Positions 51,902-62,398 of a DNA stretch of 64,000 bases are shown piece after piece. Origin of the DNA: Paracidovorax avenae (lineage in GTDB: Bacteria; Pseudomonadota; Gammaproteobacteria; Burkholderiales; Burkholderiaceae_C); NCBI RefSeq assembly GCF_040892545.1, contig NZ_CP156079.1, positions 2,205,501 through 2,269,500 on the forward strand. Reading direction: 5' to 3'. The position numbers and the translations under genes were made by a program. Within the stretch, counting starts at the first letter, position 1. Every line of letters starts with the position of its first letter. The notes beneath the pieces are model-generated. The model saw only the letters and a program-made list of their open reading frames with translations. It was not told the origin of the DNA and did no database searches.

Positions 51902-52765
51902 TCAGAGCTTGTAGAACGCCTTGATGAACCCCCAGGCCTCTTCCGGATCGTCCGTGTAGTGAAAAAGGTTCAGGTCGGCCGCCGAGATTGTTCCCTGCTC
52001 CACCAGTGCCTCGAAATTCACCACGCTCTTCCAGAACTCGGTGCCGAACAGCACGATCGGCACCGGCTTGGCCTTGCCTGTCTGCACCAGCGTGAGCACC
52101 TCGAACAGCTCGTCGAGCGTGCCGAATCCGCCGGGGAAGGCCACCAGTGCCTTCGCGCGCATCATGAAGTGCATCTTGCGCAGCGCGAAGTAGTGGAACT
52201 TGAAGGACAGCGACGGCGAGATGTAGCGGTTGCCGCTCTGCTCGTGCGGCAGGGCGATGTTGAGGCCCACGTTGAGCGCTCCGGCTTCGTGCGCGCCGCG
52301 GTTGGCCGCCTCCATGATGCCCGGGCCGCCGCCGGTGCAGATGTAGATGCGGTCGGAGGGGGGAAGCTGCTGGCTGTAATTCGCCACGACGCCGGCGAAG
52401 CGGCGCGCGAGGTCGTAGTAGCGGGCGTTGCGCACGGCCAGCTGCGCGCGCGCGATGCGCGAGGCGTCCCCGCTGGCCTCGGCATCGGCCAGTTGCTGTG
52501 CGGCGTCTTCTGGCGCCAGGAAGCGCGCGCTGCCGTACACCACCACGGTGTTCTCGATGCCCTGGGCGGTCTGGCCGAGGTCGGGCTTGAGCATCTCGAG
52601 CTGGAAGCGGATGCCGCGCGTCTCGCGGCGCAGCATGAATTCGGGGTCCGCGAAGGCGAGCCGGTAGGCATCCGCATGCAGGGGATTGCCGCTCACGGCG
52701 TGGTTGTGCAGCTCGGCCCAGGCGTTGGCCAGCCGGCTTTCGTTGAGTTCGGTATTGGATTCCAT
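51902..52765 (-). CDS. LOG-family protein (TIGR00730 Rossmann fold)
   Basis: 287 residues. Motifs of the LOG family: GGGPGIMEAANRGA, and PGGFGTLDE with an Arg/Lys (MRAKALVAF) before it. LOG proteins remove ribose-phosphate from cytokinin nucleotides or act on AMP-like substrates. At 287 residues it is of the longer branch, with about 60 extra N-terminal residues. ATG 52765 is chosen; the preceding frame is low quality. It is the last gene of a minus-strand run from dctP. Confidence 0.85.
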   Translation of the reverse strand: MESNTELNESRLANAWAELHNHAVSGNPLHADAYRLAFADPEFMLRRETRGIRFQLEMLKPDLGQTAQGIENTVVVYGSARFLAPEDAAQQLADAEASGDASRIARAQLAVRNARYYDLARRFAGVVANYSQQLPPSDRIYICTGGGPGIMEAANRGAHEAGALNVGLNIALPHEQSGNRYISPSLSFKFHYFALRKMHFMMRAKALVAFPGGFGTLDELFEVLTLVQTGKAKPVPIVLFGTEFWKSVVNFEALVEQGTISAADLNLFHYTDDPEEAWGFIKAFYKL

Positions 52766-52838
52766 GGAAGCGATGGTGCGAAAGGAAGGATGGCACGGAC
52801 GTGGCCATGCCGGGAGACAGTGGCAAGTGTGCGACAAA

Positions 52839-53219
52839 TCACCGTGCCAGCCACCACAAGGCCGAGCGCATGCCGGCCCAGGTGAGGGCCAGCGAGCCGC
52901 CCAGGTGCAGCGCGATGGTGCCGAACGCCAGCCCGAAGCGCTGCTGCATGAGCATGGCGACTACTTCGCCGGAGAAGCTGGAGAACGTGGTGAGCGTTCC
53001 CAGGAAGCCGGTGATCACCAGCAGGCGCCATGCGGGATCGATGTCGGGGCGGCTGGTGAACACCGCGAGCGCGATGCCGATGCAGTAGCCCCCGATGAGG
53101 TTCACGGCCAGCGTCCCCCAGGGGATCAGCCCGCCCGGGTTGAGCCAGAGCGCGAACCCCCAGCGCATCAGGGCGCCGATGCAGGCAGCCAGGCAGATGA
53201 CGGCGATGTTGAGCAGCAT
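52839..53219 (-). CDS. crcB: Fluoride channel CrcB/Fluc
   Basis: 126 residues, four transmembrane helices. Signature IGALMRWGFA, then NLIGGYCIG, and the central GFLGTLTTFSSFSGE loop that lines the fluoride pore. It forms an antiparallel dimer that exports fluoride. It starts 39 bases after the dctM stop, so it is likely transcribed with the TRAP genes; there is no room for a full fluoride riboswitch there. Confidence 0.95.
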   Translation of the reverse strand: MLLNIAVICLAACIGALMRWGFALWLNPGGLIPWGTLAVNLIGGYCIGIALAVFTSRPDIDPAWRLLVITGFLGTLTTFSSFSGEVVAMLMQQRFGLAFGTIALHLGGSLALTWAGMRSALWWLAR

Positions 53220-53258
53220 GCCCCCGAGTATGTCAGGACGCGCGGGCGCCCGGCAGGC

Positions 53259-54572
53259 TCACCCCCCGTCCTTGCCCATCACCAGGTCCGGCAGCACCGT
53301 GACGATCTGCGGGAAGAGGGTGATGAGCGCGATGCAGGCGACCAGGCACACGAAGAACGGAATGGCCGCCCGGGCGATGGTGTTGCTGTCCTTGCCCGTC
53401 ATGTTCTGCAGCACGAAGAGATTGAATCCCACCGGCGGCGTGACCTCGGCGATCTCCACCAGCAGCACGATGAAGATGCCGAACCACACCAGGTCGAAGC
53501 CGGCCTTCTGGATCATCGGCAGCACCACCGCGCTGGTGAGCACGATCATGCTGATGCCGTCGAGCGCCGTGCCCAGCACCAGGTACACCACCGTGAGCAC
53601 CGCGATCAGGGCATAGGGCGGCAGGTGCATGGATTCGACCCACTCCGCCAGCTCGCGCGGTATGCCGGTGAAGGCCATGGTCTTGGTGAGGAAGGCTGCG
53701 CCCGCCAGGATGAACATGATCATGCAGCTGGTGCGCGTCGCGCCCATCAGCCCTTCCGAGAAATTCCGCCATGTCAGCGACCGGCTCCAGAGCGCCAGGC
53801 CCAGCGATCCCGCCACGCCGAAGGCCGCACACTCGGTGGCCGTGGCATAGCCTGCCACCAGCACCCAGACGATGAAGACGATCAGCACCGTGACGGGAAT
53901 CAGATGGCCCGACTGCCGGATCTTCTGGCGCAGCGTGGTGGGCGGGTCGGCCGCCGGGACCCGGTCGGGATGCCGCAGGCTCCACCAGCCGATGTAGCCC
54001 GAAAAGAGCAGCATGAGCAGCAGCCCCGGCAGGAAGCCGGCCAGGAAGATGCGGATGATGGAGGCATCGGCGGCCACCGCATACACCACCATGGTGATGG
54101 AGGGCGGTATGAGGATGCCCAGCGTGCCGGCCGTGGCCAGGGAGCCGAGTGCCAGGCGCTCGTCGTAGCCGCGCCGCAGCAATTCCGGCAGGGCGACCTT
54201 GCTGATGGTGGCGCAGGTGGCGGCCGAGGATCCCGACACCGAGCCGAAGATGCCGCAGCCCAGGATGGTGGTGTGCATCAGCCGGCCCGGTACCCGGTTG
54301 AGCCAGGGCCGCAAGCCTTCGAACATCTCCTCGCTCAGCCGCGTGCGGAACAGGATCTCTCCCATCCAGATGAAGAGGGGCAGGGCGGCCAGTTCCCAGC
54401 TCGCGTTGCTCTCCCAGAAGGCGGAGAACAGGTTCTTGCCGGGCTGGGTGCTGGTGAAGAAGGCCTGCCCGACCCAGCCGCAGATGGCCAGGGTCATCGC
54501 GATCCAGACGCCGCCCGCGAGCAGCACGATCATCAGCAGCAACAGGATGCCGCCCACCATCAGGATGTCCAT
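53259..54572 (-). CDS. dctM: TRAP transporter large permease DctM
   Basis: 437 residues, about 12 transmembrane helices. Family motifs: FIWMGEILFRTRLSEEMFEGL, SGSSAATCATISKVALPEL, GILIPPSITMVVYAV and VTPPVGFNLFVLQNMTG. With DctQ and DctP it imports carboxylates using a Na+ gradient. Starts 57 bases after dctQ. Confidence 0.93.
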   Translation of the reverse strand: MDILMVGGILLLLMIVLLAGGVWIAMTLAICGWVGQAFFTSTQPGKNLFSAFWESNASWELAALPLFIWMGEILFRTRLSEEMFEGLRPWLNRVPGRLMHTTILGCGIFGSVSGSSAATCATISKVALPELLRRGYDERLALGSLATAGTLGILIPPSITMVVYAVAADASIIRIFLAGFLPGLLLMLLFSGYIGWWSLRHPDRVPAADPPTTLRQKIRQSGHLIPVTVLIVFIVWVLVAGYATATECAAFGVAGSLGLALWSRSLTWRNFSEGLMGATRTSCMIMFILAGAAFLTKTMAFTGIPRELAEWVESMHLPPYALIAVLTVVYLVLGTALDGISMIVLTSAVVLPMIQKAGFDLVWFGIFIVLLVEIAEVTPPVGFNLFVLQNMTGKDSNTIARAAIPFFVCLVACIALITLFPQIVTVLPDLVMGKDGG

Positions 54573-54629
54573 GGCACTGGTCTTTCTGCTGCGCACGGCG
54601 CAGCCGGGATGCTCGGTAACGGTGGCGCC

Positions 54630-55163
54630 TCAGATGTCGGCGGAGAAGTCCCCGCGTGCGTGGCGCTCCTCGACCGCGCGCACGAAGCTCGGCGTGCCGC
54701 CGCGCAGCACGATCAGGAATTCGTCCAGCACCGCCACGAGCAGCAGCACCGAGCCGATGGCGAAGCTCAGCTGGGGAATCCACATCGGCAGCGGCAGCAG
54801 GCCCTGGGCCACGTCGTTGAATTCCCAGCTCTCGTAGGTGAACAGGCAGGCGGACCAGGCGAGATAGGCCGTCGCCACCGTGCCGATGGCGAGCGCCGCC
54901 AGCTCCAGGGCGCGGCGCGGGCGCGGGGACAGCTTTTCCAGCAGCAGGGTGACGCGCACGAAATCCCCGTGCTTGAAGGCATGGGCCATGGCGAAGAAGG
55001 CGGCGGCCGCGCAGAGCCAGGCGACCACGTCGTTCAGCGCGCCGGTGCGCACGCCCGCCTCGCGCAGGATGCTCTGGGCGATCATGAGCGCGCAGATCAG
55101 TGCGACACAGGCGGCGCCCAGAGCGCCTGCCGCGAGGTACAGCCGGTCGAGGAAGCGACGCAC
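54630..55163 (-). CDS. dctQ: TRAP transporter small permease DctQ
   Basis: 177 residues, four transmembrane helices with REAGVRTGALNDVVAWL and AFKHGDFVRVTLLLE, typical of DctQ. Begins with GTG at 55163, preceded by GTGAGG, eight bases after the dctP stop. Partner of DctM. Confidence 0.9.
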   Translation of the reverse strand: MRRFLDRLYLAAGALGAACVALICALMIAQSILREAGVRTGALNDVVAWLCAAAAFFAMAHAFKHGDFVRVTLLLEKLSPRPRRALELAALAIGTVATAYLAWSACLFTYESWEFNDVAQGLLPLPMWIPQLSFAIGSVLLLVAVLDEFLIVLRGGTPSFVRAVEERHARGDFSADI

Positions 55164-55170
55164 GGCCGCC

Positions 55171-56172
55171 TCACTTCGCCGCGGCGGCCGGCGCGGACTT
55201 GCGGTAGGCCGCGATGATGGCTTCGCCGTCGGGGCCTGCCTTGCGCAGCCAGTCGGCCAGCATCACGTCGCCCACCTGGCGCAGGTCGGCCGTGAGCTTG
55301 GCCGGCGGCGGCAGGATCTTCATGCCCTTGTCGGCCAGGGCTTTTTTGTACCACTCGTTCTTGTCCGCGCTCACCTTCCAGCCGCGCGCCTCGGCCTCCG
55401 CGGCGGCCTTGAGCAGCGCGTCCTGCGCGGGCTTGTCGAGCGCATCGAAGGCCTTGCGCGACACGATGACGGCGTTCTTCGGCAGCCAGGCCTGCGTGTC
55501 GTAGAAATACTTGATGCTCTCGTAGAGCTTGCTGTCGTAGCCGGTGGAGCCGGAGGTCATCATGGACTCCACCGCGCCCGTGGCCATCGCCTGCGAGAGT
55601 TCCGCGGCCTGGATCGTCACCGGCTGCGCGCCGATGAGCTCGGCTATTTTTGCCGTTGCAGGGCTGTAGGCGCGCCACTTGATGCCGCGCAGGTCCGCCA
55701 CGGATGCGATTTCCTTTTTGCTGTAGATGCCCTGCGGCGGCCAGGCCACCGTGTAGAGCAGGCGCAACCCCTGCGCGCCCAGCAGGCGCTCCAGCACGGG
55801 CTTCTGGGCTTCGTACAGGTGGCGGGATTCGGCGTAGGAGGTGGCGAGGAAGGGAATGCCGTCCACGCCGAAGACGGGGTTCTCGTTCTCGAAGTTGGGC
55901 AACAGGATCTCGCCCGCGGGCGCCTGGCCGCCCTGGACCGCGCGCTTGATCTCGTTGGCCTTGAAGAGCGAAGCGTTCGCATGCACCGTGATGCGCAGCT
56001 TGCCGCCGGTCCCGGCTTCCACGTCCTTGGCGAACTGCATCAGGTTCTCGGTGTGGAAGTTGGTGGCCGGATACGCGGCCGCGAGGTCCCAGCGGACCTG
56101 CGCGGCGGATGGCGTTGCGGAAAGGACGCCGGCCAGGGCGAGGGCGAGAAGAGGAACGGCTCTGCGCTGCAT
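55171..56172 (-). CDS. dctP: TRAP transporter solute-binding protein DctP
   Basis: 333 residues, signal peptide MQRRAVPLLALALAGVLSATPSAA, then the DctP fold: FHTENLMQFAKDVEAGTGGKL, LPNFENENPVFGVDGIPFL, LRGIKWRAYSPATAKIAELIGAQPVTI. The conserved Arg that binds carboxylate lies in KWRAYSP. CGGAGC precedes the ATG. First gene of the dctP-Q-M-crcB run. Ligand unknown. Confidence 0.9.
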   Translation of the reverse strand: MQRRAVPLLALALAGVLSATPSAAQVRWDLAAAYPATNFHTENLMQFAKDVEAGTGGKLRITVHANASLFKANEIKRAVQGGQAPAGEILLPNFENENPVFGVDGIPFLATSYAESRHLYEAQKPVLERLLGAQGLRLLYTVAWPPQGIYSKKEIASVADLRGIKWRAYSPATAKIAELIGAQPVTIQAAELSQAMATGAVESMMTSGSTGYDSKLYESIKYFYDTQAWLPKNAVIVSRKAFDALDKPAQDALLKAAAEAEARGWKVSADKNEWYKKALADKGMKILPPPAKLTADLRQVGDVMLADWLRKAGPDGEAIIAAYRKSAPAAAAK

Positions 56173-56272
56173 AGGTGCTCCGGAAGGAAAGGTCATCCAG
56201 GAAAGGCTGTGCGGCCCGGTACCGCGCGAACGCCGACACAGGCCGCCAGGGGCGCATCGAATGTAAGCGGGG

Positions 56273-56327
56273 CACCAGGGAAGGGCATCTCGGGTGCGAC
56301 CCGGATGCCCCCTTCATCGCCCTGGTG
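56273..56327 (-). terminator. Long hairpin between the M14 peptidase and dctP
   Basis: CACCAGGG and CCCTGGTG form the base, then GGGCATC/GATGCCC and CGGGT/ACCCG with a GCG loop: about 20 paired bases across 55. It sits 48 bases past the peptidase stop (minus strand) and upstream of dctP. No long T-run, so termination is inferred from shape and place. Confidence 0.45.
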
Positions 56328-56374
56328 CTATGCATGTCCCGTGCCAGGCCTCCTTGCGTCCCGGCAGGTGGCCA

Positions 56375-58180
56375 TCAGGCGCCGGCCATGATGTCCTGCC
56401 AGGCCCGTTCCGCCGCCAGCACCGCCGCGCATTGCACCGTATGGGCGAAGCGGAAGTCCTCCCCATGGATGGTCTCGTCGGGAAACTCCGTGATGAGCGT
56501 GACGGGGGCGCCGCGCTGCACCTCCGACTGCACGCAGGCGGTGCCGTCGATGAGTTCGAACGGCAGCGGGCCCGCGTGGCGCTGGTACAGGGCGATCTGC
56601 CGGGCATTGAATTCCGGCAGCCCGGGCACCCGCAGCAGCTCGGCGGCCACGCGTTCCAGCAAGGCCCTGCCGCGGGATTCCCAGCCGGCATGGTGGCGCA
56701 GGATGAGGAAGAACCCCTTGGGAATGGTCCACAGATCGAAGCCGCGGGGCACGTAGCCGTTGAGCGGCCGGGTCCATTCGTGGGATGGGTAGCCATGCAG
56801 ATTGAGGTGCAGCTGTGCGCCGGAGAGCGCCAGGCCCTGTTCGAGGGCCTCCCGTTCGAACCATGGAGCACTCTCGCGGTACTCGACGTCGTCGCCCAGG
56901 GCGGTGTAGCGTGCGGCGTGGTGCATGTGGTTCGGGTGCTGGGCCCCCAGCTCCCGGTGCAGTGCATAGCCGTCGGGATTCTTCAGCGGGATCAGCGCGA
57001 AGTGCGCGCCCGGCTGCGCCTTCAGTGCCCAGGCCGCCCGCAGCGCGCCGACCACGCCGGATGTCTCGTTCGCGTGCTGTCCGCCGCTCACGAGCACGGG
57101 AGCGCGATTGCCGTGCAGGTAGCGCCCCCAGACACCACGGCCCTGGCGCGAGTGCGCGCCGAAGGTTTCGCCGCCCAGTTGCTCCAGTTCCCGGGCGATG
57201 CGCGCGGGCGCAGGGGCCTTGTCCAGGGCCTCCAGCGGTTGACCGGCTCCCGCGTCCTCCCATGCGCAAGCGTCCTGCGCGGCGGTGTCGAAAGGCCGGA
57301 CCTCCACACGCATCCGGGGCGGTGCCCCGGGCCCGCATGCCCGGACGTCGGGCACGAGCTGCCCCGGCTGCAGCAGGCGGTTGCCCTGCGGCCGGCCCGC
57401 GTGGCGCTGGAAGAGTTCGAGCATCCCGAAGTACAGGTCCTCGTGCACCGCCTCGAAGGTGCTGATGCATTCGTGGGGTACGTCCAGCGGGCACTCGTAG
57501 CCGGGCAGGTCCACGCGCAGGTCCAGCCGCTCGAAATAGGGCTCCTGCTTCGGCCACGGATGGGATTGCACGGCCTCTACCGCGCGCCAGAACAGGCTTT
57601 CGAATTCCGTGGCCTGGCTTGCGTCCAGCAGGTCGCCCGCGCCTTCCGAGCGGCCTGCACGCAGCCAGCCGGTGGGACTGAGCTGTGGCACGCCCAGCAC
57701 ATCCGGGCGCAACTGGTTCGGCGCGAACACCCGGTGCGTTTGCGTCGCTCCGCCGGCGAAGGTCAGGGCCACCTCGTAATGCAGATCGCTGCCACCGGCC
57801 TCGAAGGAGATTTCGCACCCTGGAACCAGGGCGGCGAGCGGGTAGGCCTCCAGCAGAAAACGCTGAGTGCCTGCACCGGGATGGACCGGATAACGCACCA
57901 GGGCGGCCACCGGGGGCTCGCCGGAGGGGCTGGCGGGCAGTTCCTCGATGAACCAGTGCACGAGCGGCTTGTAGGCGCTGCGCAGCCGCGCATGCACGCC
58001 GGCGGCGGTGAGCCGCCCTTCGGCCGCACGCCGTGCCTCCGGGCCTTCGAAAAGCCAGCCTTCCACGAAGCGGCCCCGCCAGTCCGGCGCGGTGAGTCGC
58101 GCGAGCCAGTCATCAAGCGTGCGCGGCTCGGTCGCATCGAGGAGGAGCGTTCGGGAAACGGCGGGTGCGGCAGTATGCAT
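56375..58180 (-). CDS. M14-family zinc carboxypeptidase-like protein
   Basis: 601 residues. The C-terminal half (about 330-600) has the M14 zinc site: H369-A-N-E372 in SGGQHANETSG, the substrate-binding NPDGY (LKNPDGYALH), a later His in LNLHGYPSHEW, and a Glu in LITEFPDE as general base. The N-terminal half is not recognised and may be a substrate domain. No signal peptide seen, so cytoplasmic. Start 58180 is chosen; GTG 58234 is possible. It is divergent from a fused hydantoinase/oxoprolinase, suggesting shared peptide or amide use. Confidence 0.75.
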   Translation of the reverse strand: MHTAAPAVSRTLLLDATEPRTLDDWLARLTAPDWRGRFVEGWLFEGPEARRAAEGRLTAAGVHARLRSAYKPLVHWFIEELPASPSGEPPVAALVRYPVHPGAGTQRFLLEAYPLAALVPGCEISFEAGGSDLHYEVALTFAGGATQTHRVFAPNQLRPDVLGVPQLSPTGWLRAGRSEGAGDLLDASQATEFESLFWRAVEAVQSHPWPKQEPYFERLDLRVDLPGYECPLDVPHECISTFEAVHEDLYFGMLELFQRHAGRPQGNRLLQPGQLVPDVRACGPGAPPRMRVEVRPFDTAAQDACAWEDAGAGQPLEALDKAPAPARIARELEQLGGETFGAHSRQGRGVWGRYLHGNRAPVLVSGGQHANETSGVVGALRAAWALKAQPGAHFALIPLKNPDGYALHRELGAQHPNHMHHAARYTALGDDVEYRESAPWFEREALEQGLALSGAQLHLNLHGYPSHEWTRPLNGYVPRGFDLWTIPKGFFLILRHHAGWESRGRALLERVAAELLRVPGLPEFNARQIALYQRHAGPLPFELIDGTACVQSEVQRGAPVTLITEFPDETIHGEDFRFAHTVQCAAVLAAERAWQDIMAGA

Positions 58181-58300
58181 GGATGGAAGGAGGGGATGGA
58201 ACGGGGCAGGACCGGGCATGATCCCTGCGGGCACCTACATTATGGAAACCGGAGGCCGTGAATGCACGTGCCGCCGGGCGGAATCTGTACGAGGAGCACC

Positions 58301-61300
58301 ATGGCAGGAAACAGCTGGCAATTCTGGGTGGACCGCGGAGGCACCTTCACCGACATCGTCGGGCGCGGACCCGACGGCACGCTGGCCACGCACAAGCTAT
58401 TGTCGGAGAACCCGGAGCACTACCGCGATGCGGCCGTGGCGGGCATCCGCCACCTGCTGGGGCTGCCGCCCGGCGCGCCGGTTACGCCCGACCGCGTGGA
58501 GTGCGTGAAGATGGGCACCACGGTGGCCACCAACGCGCTGCTGGAGCGCAAGGGCGAGCCCACGCTGCTGGTCACCACGCGCGGCTTCCGCGATGCGCTG
58601 CGCATCGCCTACCAGCACCGGCCGCGCCTGTTCGACCGGCACATCGTGCTGCCCGAGCTGCTCTACGAACGCGTCATCGAGGCGCAGGAGCGCGTGGGTG
58701 CACAGGGCGAGGTCGAGCAGTCGCTGGACGAAGCGCACCTGCGCGAGCGCCTCTGGGCAGCGCATGACGCGGGGCTGCGCAGCGTGGCCATCGTGTTCAT
58801 GCACGGCTGGCGCTTCACCGCGCACGAGGCCGCGGCGGCACGGCTGGCGCGCGAGGCCGGCTTCACGCAGGTGAGCACCTCGCATGCCACCAGCCCGCTG
58901 ATGAAGTTCGTCAGCCGCGGCGACACCACCGTGGTGGACGCCTACCTGTCGCCCATCCTCCGGCGCTACGTGGAGCAGGTCGCGGCCGAGATGCCGGGCG
59001 TACCCCTGTATTTCATGCAGTCGTCCGGCGGACTCTCCGACGCGCGCCGCTTCCAGGGCAAGGACGCGATCCTCTCGGGCCCTGCCGGCGGCATCGTGGG
59101 CATGGCCCGCACCGCCGTGGCGGCCGGATTCGACAGGGTGATCGGGTTCGACATGGGGGGCACATCCACCGACGTGAGCCATTTCGCGGGGGAGTTCGAG
59201 CGCGAGTTCGAGACGCAGGTGGCCGGCGTGCGCATGCGCGCACCCATGATGGGCATCCATACCGTGGCCTCGGGAGGCGGCTCGTTGCTGGACTACGACG
59301 GCGCGCGCTTCCGCGTGGGCCCCGAGAGCGCCGGCGCGCATCCGGGCCCGGCATGCTACCGGCGCGGCGGCCCGCTGGCCGTGACCGATGCCAACGTCAT
59401 GGTGGGCAAGATCCAGCCCGCGCACTTCCCGCAGGTTTTCGGCCCCGCCGGCAACGAAGCGCTCGATGCGGCCGTGGTGCGCGAGCGCTTCGGCGAGTGG
59501 GCCAACCGCACCGGCCGCGCGCCCGAGGACGTGGCGCACGGCTTCATCCGGATCGCGGTTCAGCAGATGGCCAACGCCATCAAGAAGATCTCGGTCGCGC
59601 GCGGCTACGACATCACCGCATACACGCTGCAGTGTTTCGGCGGGGCGGGAGGGCAGCATGCATGCCTGGTGGCCGATGCGCTGGGCATGCAGCGCGTCTT
59701 CGTGCATCCGCTGGCCGGCGTGCTGTCGGCCTATGGCATGGGCCTGGCGGACCAGAGCGTGATCCGCGAGCAGGCGCTGGAAGTACCGCTGGACCCGCAG
59801 CAGTGGCCGGCAGTGGAAGCGGCCCTGGTGTTGCTGGCTGGCCGCGCGCAGGAGGAATTGCACGCCCAGGGGCCGGGGGCGCAGGCGGGAGCAGCCTGCG
59901 TGCTGCGCAGGATGCACGTGCGCTATGCCGGATCCGACACCGCGCTGGCCGTCCCCTTCGGCAGCCCTGCGGAAGTCCGGGCCGCGTTCGAGGCCGCCTA
60001 CCGGCAGCGTTTCGCCTTCCTCATGGCGGGCCGGGCGATGGTGGTGGAGGCCGTGTCGGTGGAGGCCATCGCGCCGGGCGACGCGCCGGCCGAGAGCCTG
60101 CACCCGCTCCATCCGCCACGCGAGGTGCCGCGCCGGAGCACGGTGCGCGTCTATACCGAGGGCGCGGACGGTGACACTCGCTGGCACGAGGCGGCGCTGG
60201 TCGTGCGCGACGACATGCGCCCGGGTGACGTGCTGCAGGGCCCGGCCATCATCGCGGAGCGCACCTCCACGACCGTCGTGGAGCCCGGCTGGGAAGCCCG
60301 TCTCACCGCGCAGGACCATCTCGTGCTGGAGCGCCGCCTGCCCCGCGCGGAGCGCCATGCGGCCGGCACGACGGTGGACCCGGTGCTGCTGGAGGTCTTC
60401 AACAACCTGTTCATGAACATCGCCGAGCAGATGGGGCTGCAACTGCAGAACACCGCCCATTCGGTCAACATCAAGGAGCGGCTGGACTTCTCCTGCGCGC
60501 TGTTCGATGCCGAAGGCCAGCTCATCGCCAACGCGCCCCACATGCCCGTGCACCTGGGCAGCATGGGCGAAAGCATCCGCACGGTGATCGCGCGCAACGC
60601 CGGCCGCATGCGGCCCGGCGACGTGTACGTGCTGAACGACCCCTACCATGGCGGCACGCACCTGCCTGACATCACCGTGATCACGCCCGTGTACCTGGAG
60701 GAGGGGGCGGATGCGGAAACCGCCCGCCCCTCCTTCTACGTGGGCAGCCGGGGCCACCACGCGGACGTGGGTGGTGCCACGCCGGGCTCGATGCCGCCCT
60801 TTTCCACGCGCATCGAGGAAGAGGGCGTGCAGATCGACAACGTCAAGCTGGTGGAGGACGGCGTGCTGCGCGAGTCCGGGATGCTCGCCCTGTTGTCCGG
60901 CGGCGAGTACCCGGCCCGCAACCCCCAGCAGAACCTCGCCGACCTGAAGGCGCAGATCGCCGCCAACGAGAAGGGCGCGCAGGAACTGCGCAGGATGGTC
61001 GCGCAATTCGGCCTGCCCGTCGTGCAGGCCTACATGGGCCACGTTCAGGACAACGCGGAGGAATCCGTGCGGCGGGCCATCGCGCGGCTGGCCGCGCGCG
61101 TTCCCGAGGGTGCCTACACGCTGGCCCTCGACAACGGCGCATGCATCCGGGTCGCGGTACGCATCGATGCCGCGCAGCGCAGTGCGGTGATCGACTTCAC
61201 CGGCACTTCGCCGCAGCAGCCCAACAACTTCAACGCGCCCACCGCGGTGTGCATGGCCGCGGTGCTGTATGTCTTCCGCTGCCTGGTGGATGACGACATT

Positions 61301-61963
61301 CCCCTGAACGCGGGCTGCCTCAAGCCGCTGCAGGTCATCATCCCGCCGGGCTCCATGCTGAACCCGCTGCCTCCGGCCGCGGTGGTGGCCGGCAACGTCG
61401 AGACATCCACATGCATCACCAATGCCTTGCTGGGCGCCCTGGGCGTATCGGCGGGCAGCCAGTGCACCATGAACAACTTCACCTTCGGCAACGAGCGGTT
61501 CCAGTACTACGAAACCGTTGCCGGCGGCAGCGGTGCGGGCGGGCTCTTCGATGGCGCGGGTGCGTTGGCAGGGGGTTTTCACGGAACCAGCGTGGTACAG
61601 ACCCACATGACCAATTCGCGGCTCACCGATCCGGAAGTGCTGGAGTTCCGCTTTCCCGTGCGGCTGGAGAGCTTCGCACTGCGGCCCGGCTCGGGCGGCG
61701 CCGGACGGTGGCGCGGAGGCGACGGCGGGGTGCGCCGCATCCGCTTCCTGGAGCCGATGACGGCCAGCATCCTTTCCAACGGGCGCAAGGCCGGGGCCTT
61801 CGGCATGGCCGGGGGCGCGGCCGGGCAACCGGGCGTGAACCGGGTCGTGCGGGCGGATGGCCGCGTGGAGGCGCTGGACCATATCGGCCAGGCGGAAATG
61901 CGGGCGGGCGACGTGTTCGAGATCCACACGCCCGGTGGCGGCGGGTTCGGCGGCACGACCTGA
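58301..61963 (+). CDS. Fused hydantoinase/5-oxoprolinase (HyuA-HyuB)
   Basis: 1220 residues joining the two subunits that are separate in many bacteria. HyuA part (about 1-680): [45 protein letters not shown], and [16 protein letters not shown]. HyuB part (about 685-1220): NSFALRP-type end, [48 protein letters not shown]-dependent cleavage of 5-oxoproline or a hydantoin to the open acid. GAGGAG lies four bases before ATG 58301. Eukaryotic OPLAH has the same layout. Confidence 0.92.
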   Translation: MAGNSWQFWVDRGGTFTDIVGRGPDGTLATHKLLSENPEHYRDAAVAGIRHLLGLPPGAPVTPDRVECVKMGTTVATNALLERKGEPTLLVTTRGFRDALRIAYQHRPRLFDRHIVLPELLYERVIEAQERVGAQGEVEQSLDEAHLRERLWAAHDAGLRSVAIVFMHGWRFTAHEAAAARLAREAGFTQVSTSHATSPLMKFVSRGDTTVVDAYLSPILRRYVEQVAAEMPGVPLYFMQSSGGLSDARRFQGKDAILSGPAGGIVGMARTAVAAGFDRVIGFDMGGTSTDVSHFAGEFEREFETQVAGVRMRAPMMGIHTVASGGGSLLDYDGARFRVGPESAGAHPGPACYRRGGPLAVTDANVMVGKIQPAHFPQVFGPAGNEALDAAVVRERFGEWANRTGRAPEDVAHGFIRIAVQQMANAIKKISVARGYDITAYTLQCFGGAGGQHACLVADALGMQRVFVHPLAGVLSAYGMGLADQSVIREQALEVPLDPQQWPAVEAALVLLAGRAQEELHAQGPGAQAGAACVLRRMHVRYAGSDTALAVPFGSPAEVRAAFEAAYRQRFAFLMAGRAMVVEAVSVEAIAPGDAPAESLHPLHPPREVPRRSTVRVYTEGADGDTRWHEAALVVRDDMRPGDVLQGPAIIAERTSTTVVEPGWEARLTAQDHLVLERRLPRAERHAAGTTVDPVLLEVFNNLFMNIAEQMGLQLQNTAHSVNIKERLDFSCALFDAEGQLIANAPHMPVHLGSMGESIRTVIARNAGRMRPGDVYVLNDPYHGGTHLPDITVITPVYLEEGADAETARPSFYVGSRGHHADVGGATPGSMPPFSTRIEEEGVQIDNVKLVEDGVLRESGMLALLSGGEYPARNPQQNLADLKAQIAANEKGAQELRRMVAQFGLPVVQAYMGHVQDNAEESVRRAIARLAARVPEGAYTLALDNGACIRVAVRIDAAQRSAVIDFTGTSPQQPNNFNAPTAVCMAAVLYVFRCLVDDDIPLNAGCLKPLQVIIPPGSMLNPLPPAAVVAGNVETSTCITNALLGALGVSAGSQCTMNNFTFGNERFQYYETVAGGSGAGGLFDGAGALAGGFHGTSVVQTHMTNSRLTDPEVLEFRFPVRLESFALRPGSGGAGRWRGGDGGVRRIRFLEPMTASILSNGRKAGAFGMAGGAAGQPGVNRVVRADGRVEALDHIGQAEMRAGDVFEIHTPGGGGFGGTT

Positions 61964-62023
61964 TGGCGGCCGAGGCGTGAGCGGCCTCGCACGCGGCCCT
62001 GCACGGGCCGCTGCGTGCGGCCG

Positions 62024-62398
62024 TCAGGAGTCGCGCTGGGACGCGGTGGCGTCCGTCCGGCGGCTGAGGCTGGGCGGCACGTCCCGGCCCGCGCGCCGGG
62101 CGCGGAACAGTGCGGCGCGCATGAGGAAGATGGTGGTCACCGGCACCGTGACCGCGACGAACAGCGCGATCAGCAGCGGATGCAGGGCCAGGCCGTGGCC
62201 CGCGACCGAGAAGTACAGCAGCGTGCCGTGCATGATGCACCAGCAGCCCATGGTGGCGATGATCGAAGGCGCATGCACGCGCTCGAAATAGGTCTTGAGC
62301 CGCAGCAGGCTGAGTGAACCCAGCATCGCGATGGCGGCCCCGAAGAGCACGAGCGCGGCCACGGCGATCTCGGCCCAGAGCGGGATCGCCTGCGTCAT
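62024..62398 (-). CDS. phaG: Monovalent cation/H+ antiporter subunit G
   Basis: 124 residues, three transmembrane helices (MnhG/PhaG): LGSLSLLRLKTYFERVHAPS and the central hydrophobic helices. Its ATG overlaps the phaF stop by four bases. Subunit G is the smallest membrane part of the Mrp/Pha antiporter. Confidence 0.92.
   Translation of the reverse strand: MTQAIPLWAEIAVAALVLFGAAIAMLGSLSLLRLKTYFERVHAPSIIATMGCWCIMHGTLLYFSVAGHGLALHPLLIALFVAVTVPVTTIFLMRAALFRARRAGRDVPPSLSRRTDATASQRDS

Noticed and set aside
52839..53260. Fluoride riboswitch upstream of crcB
   Set aside because: Only 39 bases separate crcB from the dctM stop, and no pseudoknot-like pattern was seen.
58397..61927. 1176-residue minus-strand ORF opposite the oxoprolinase
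   Set aside because: Same antisense artefact; the plus strand has all HyuA/HyuB motifs.
61963..62024. GC-rich hairpins between the oxoprolinase and phaG as terminator
   Set aside because: Inverted repeats exist, but they have no T-run and overlap codon ends; in this base composition such pairing is common.
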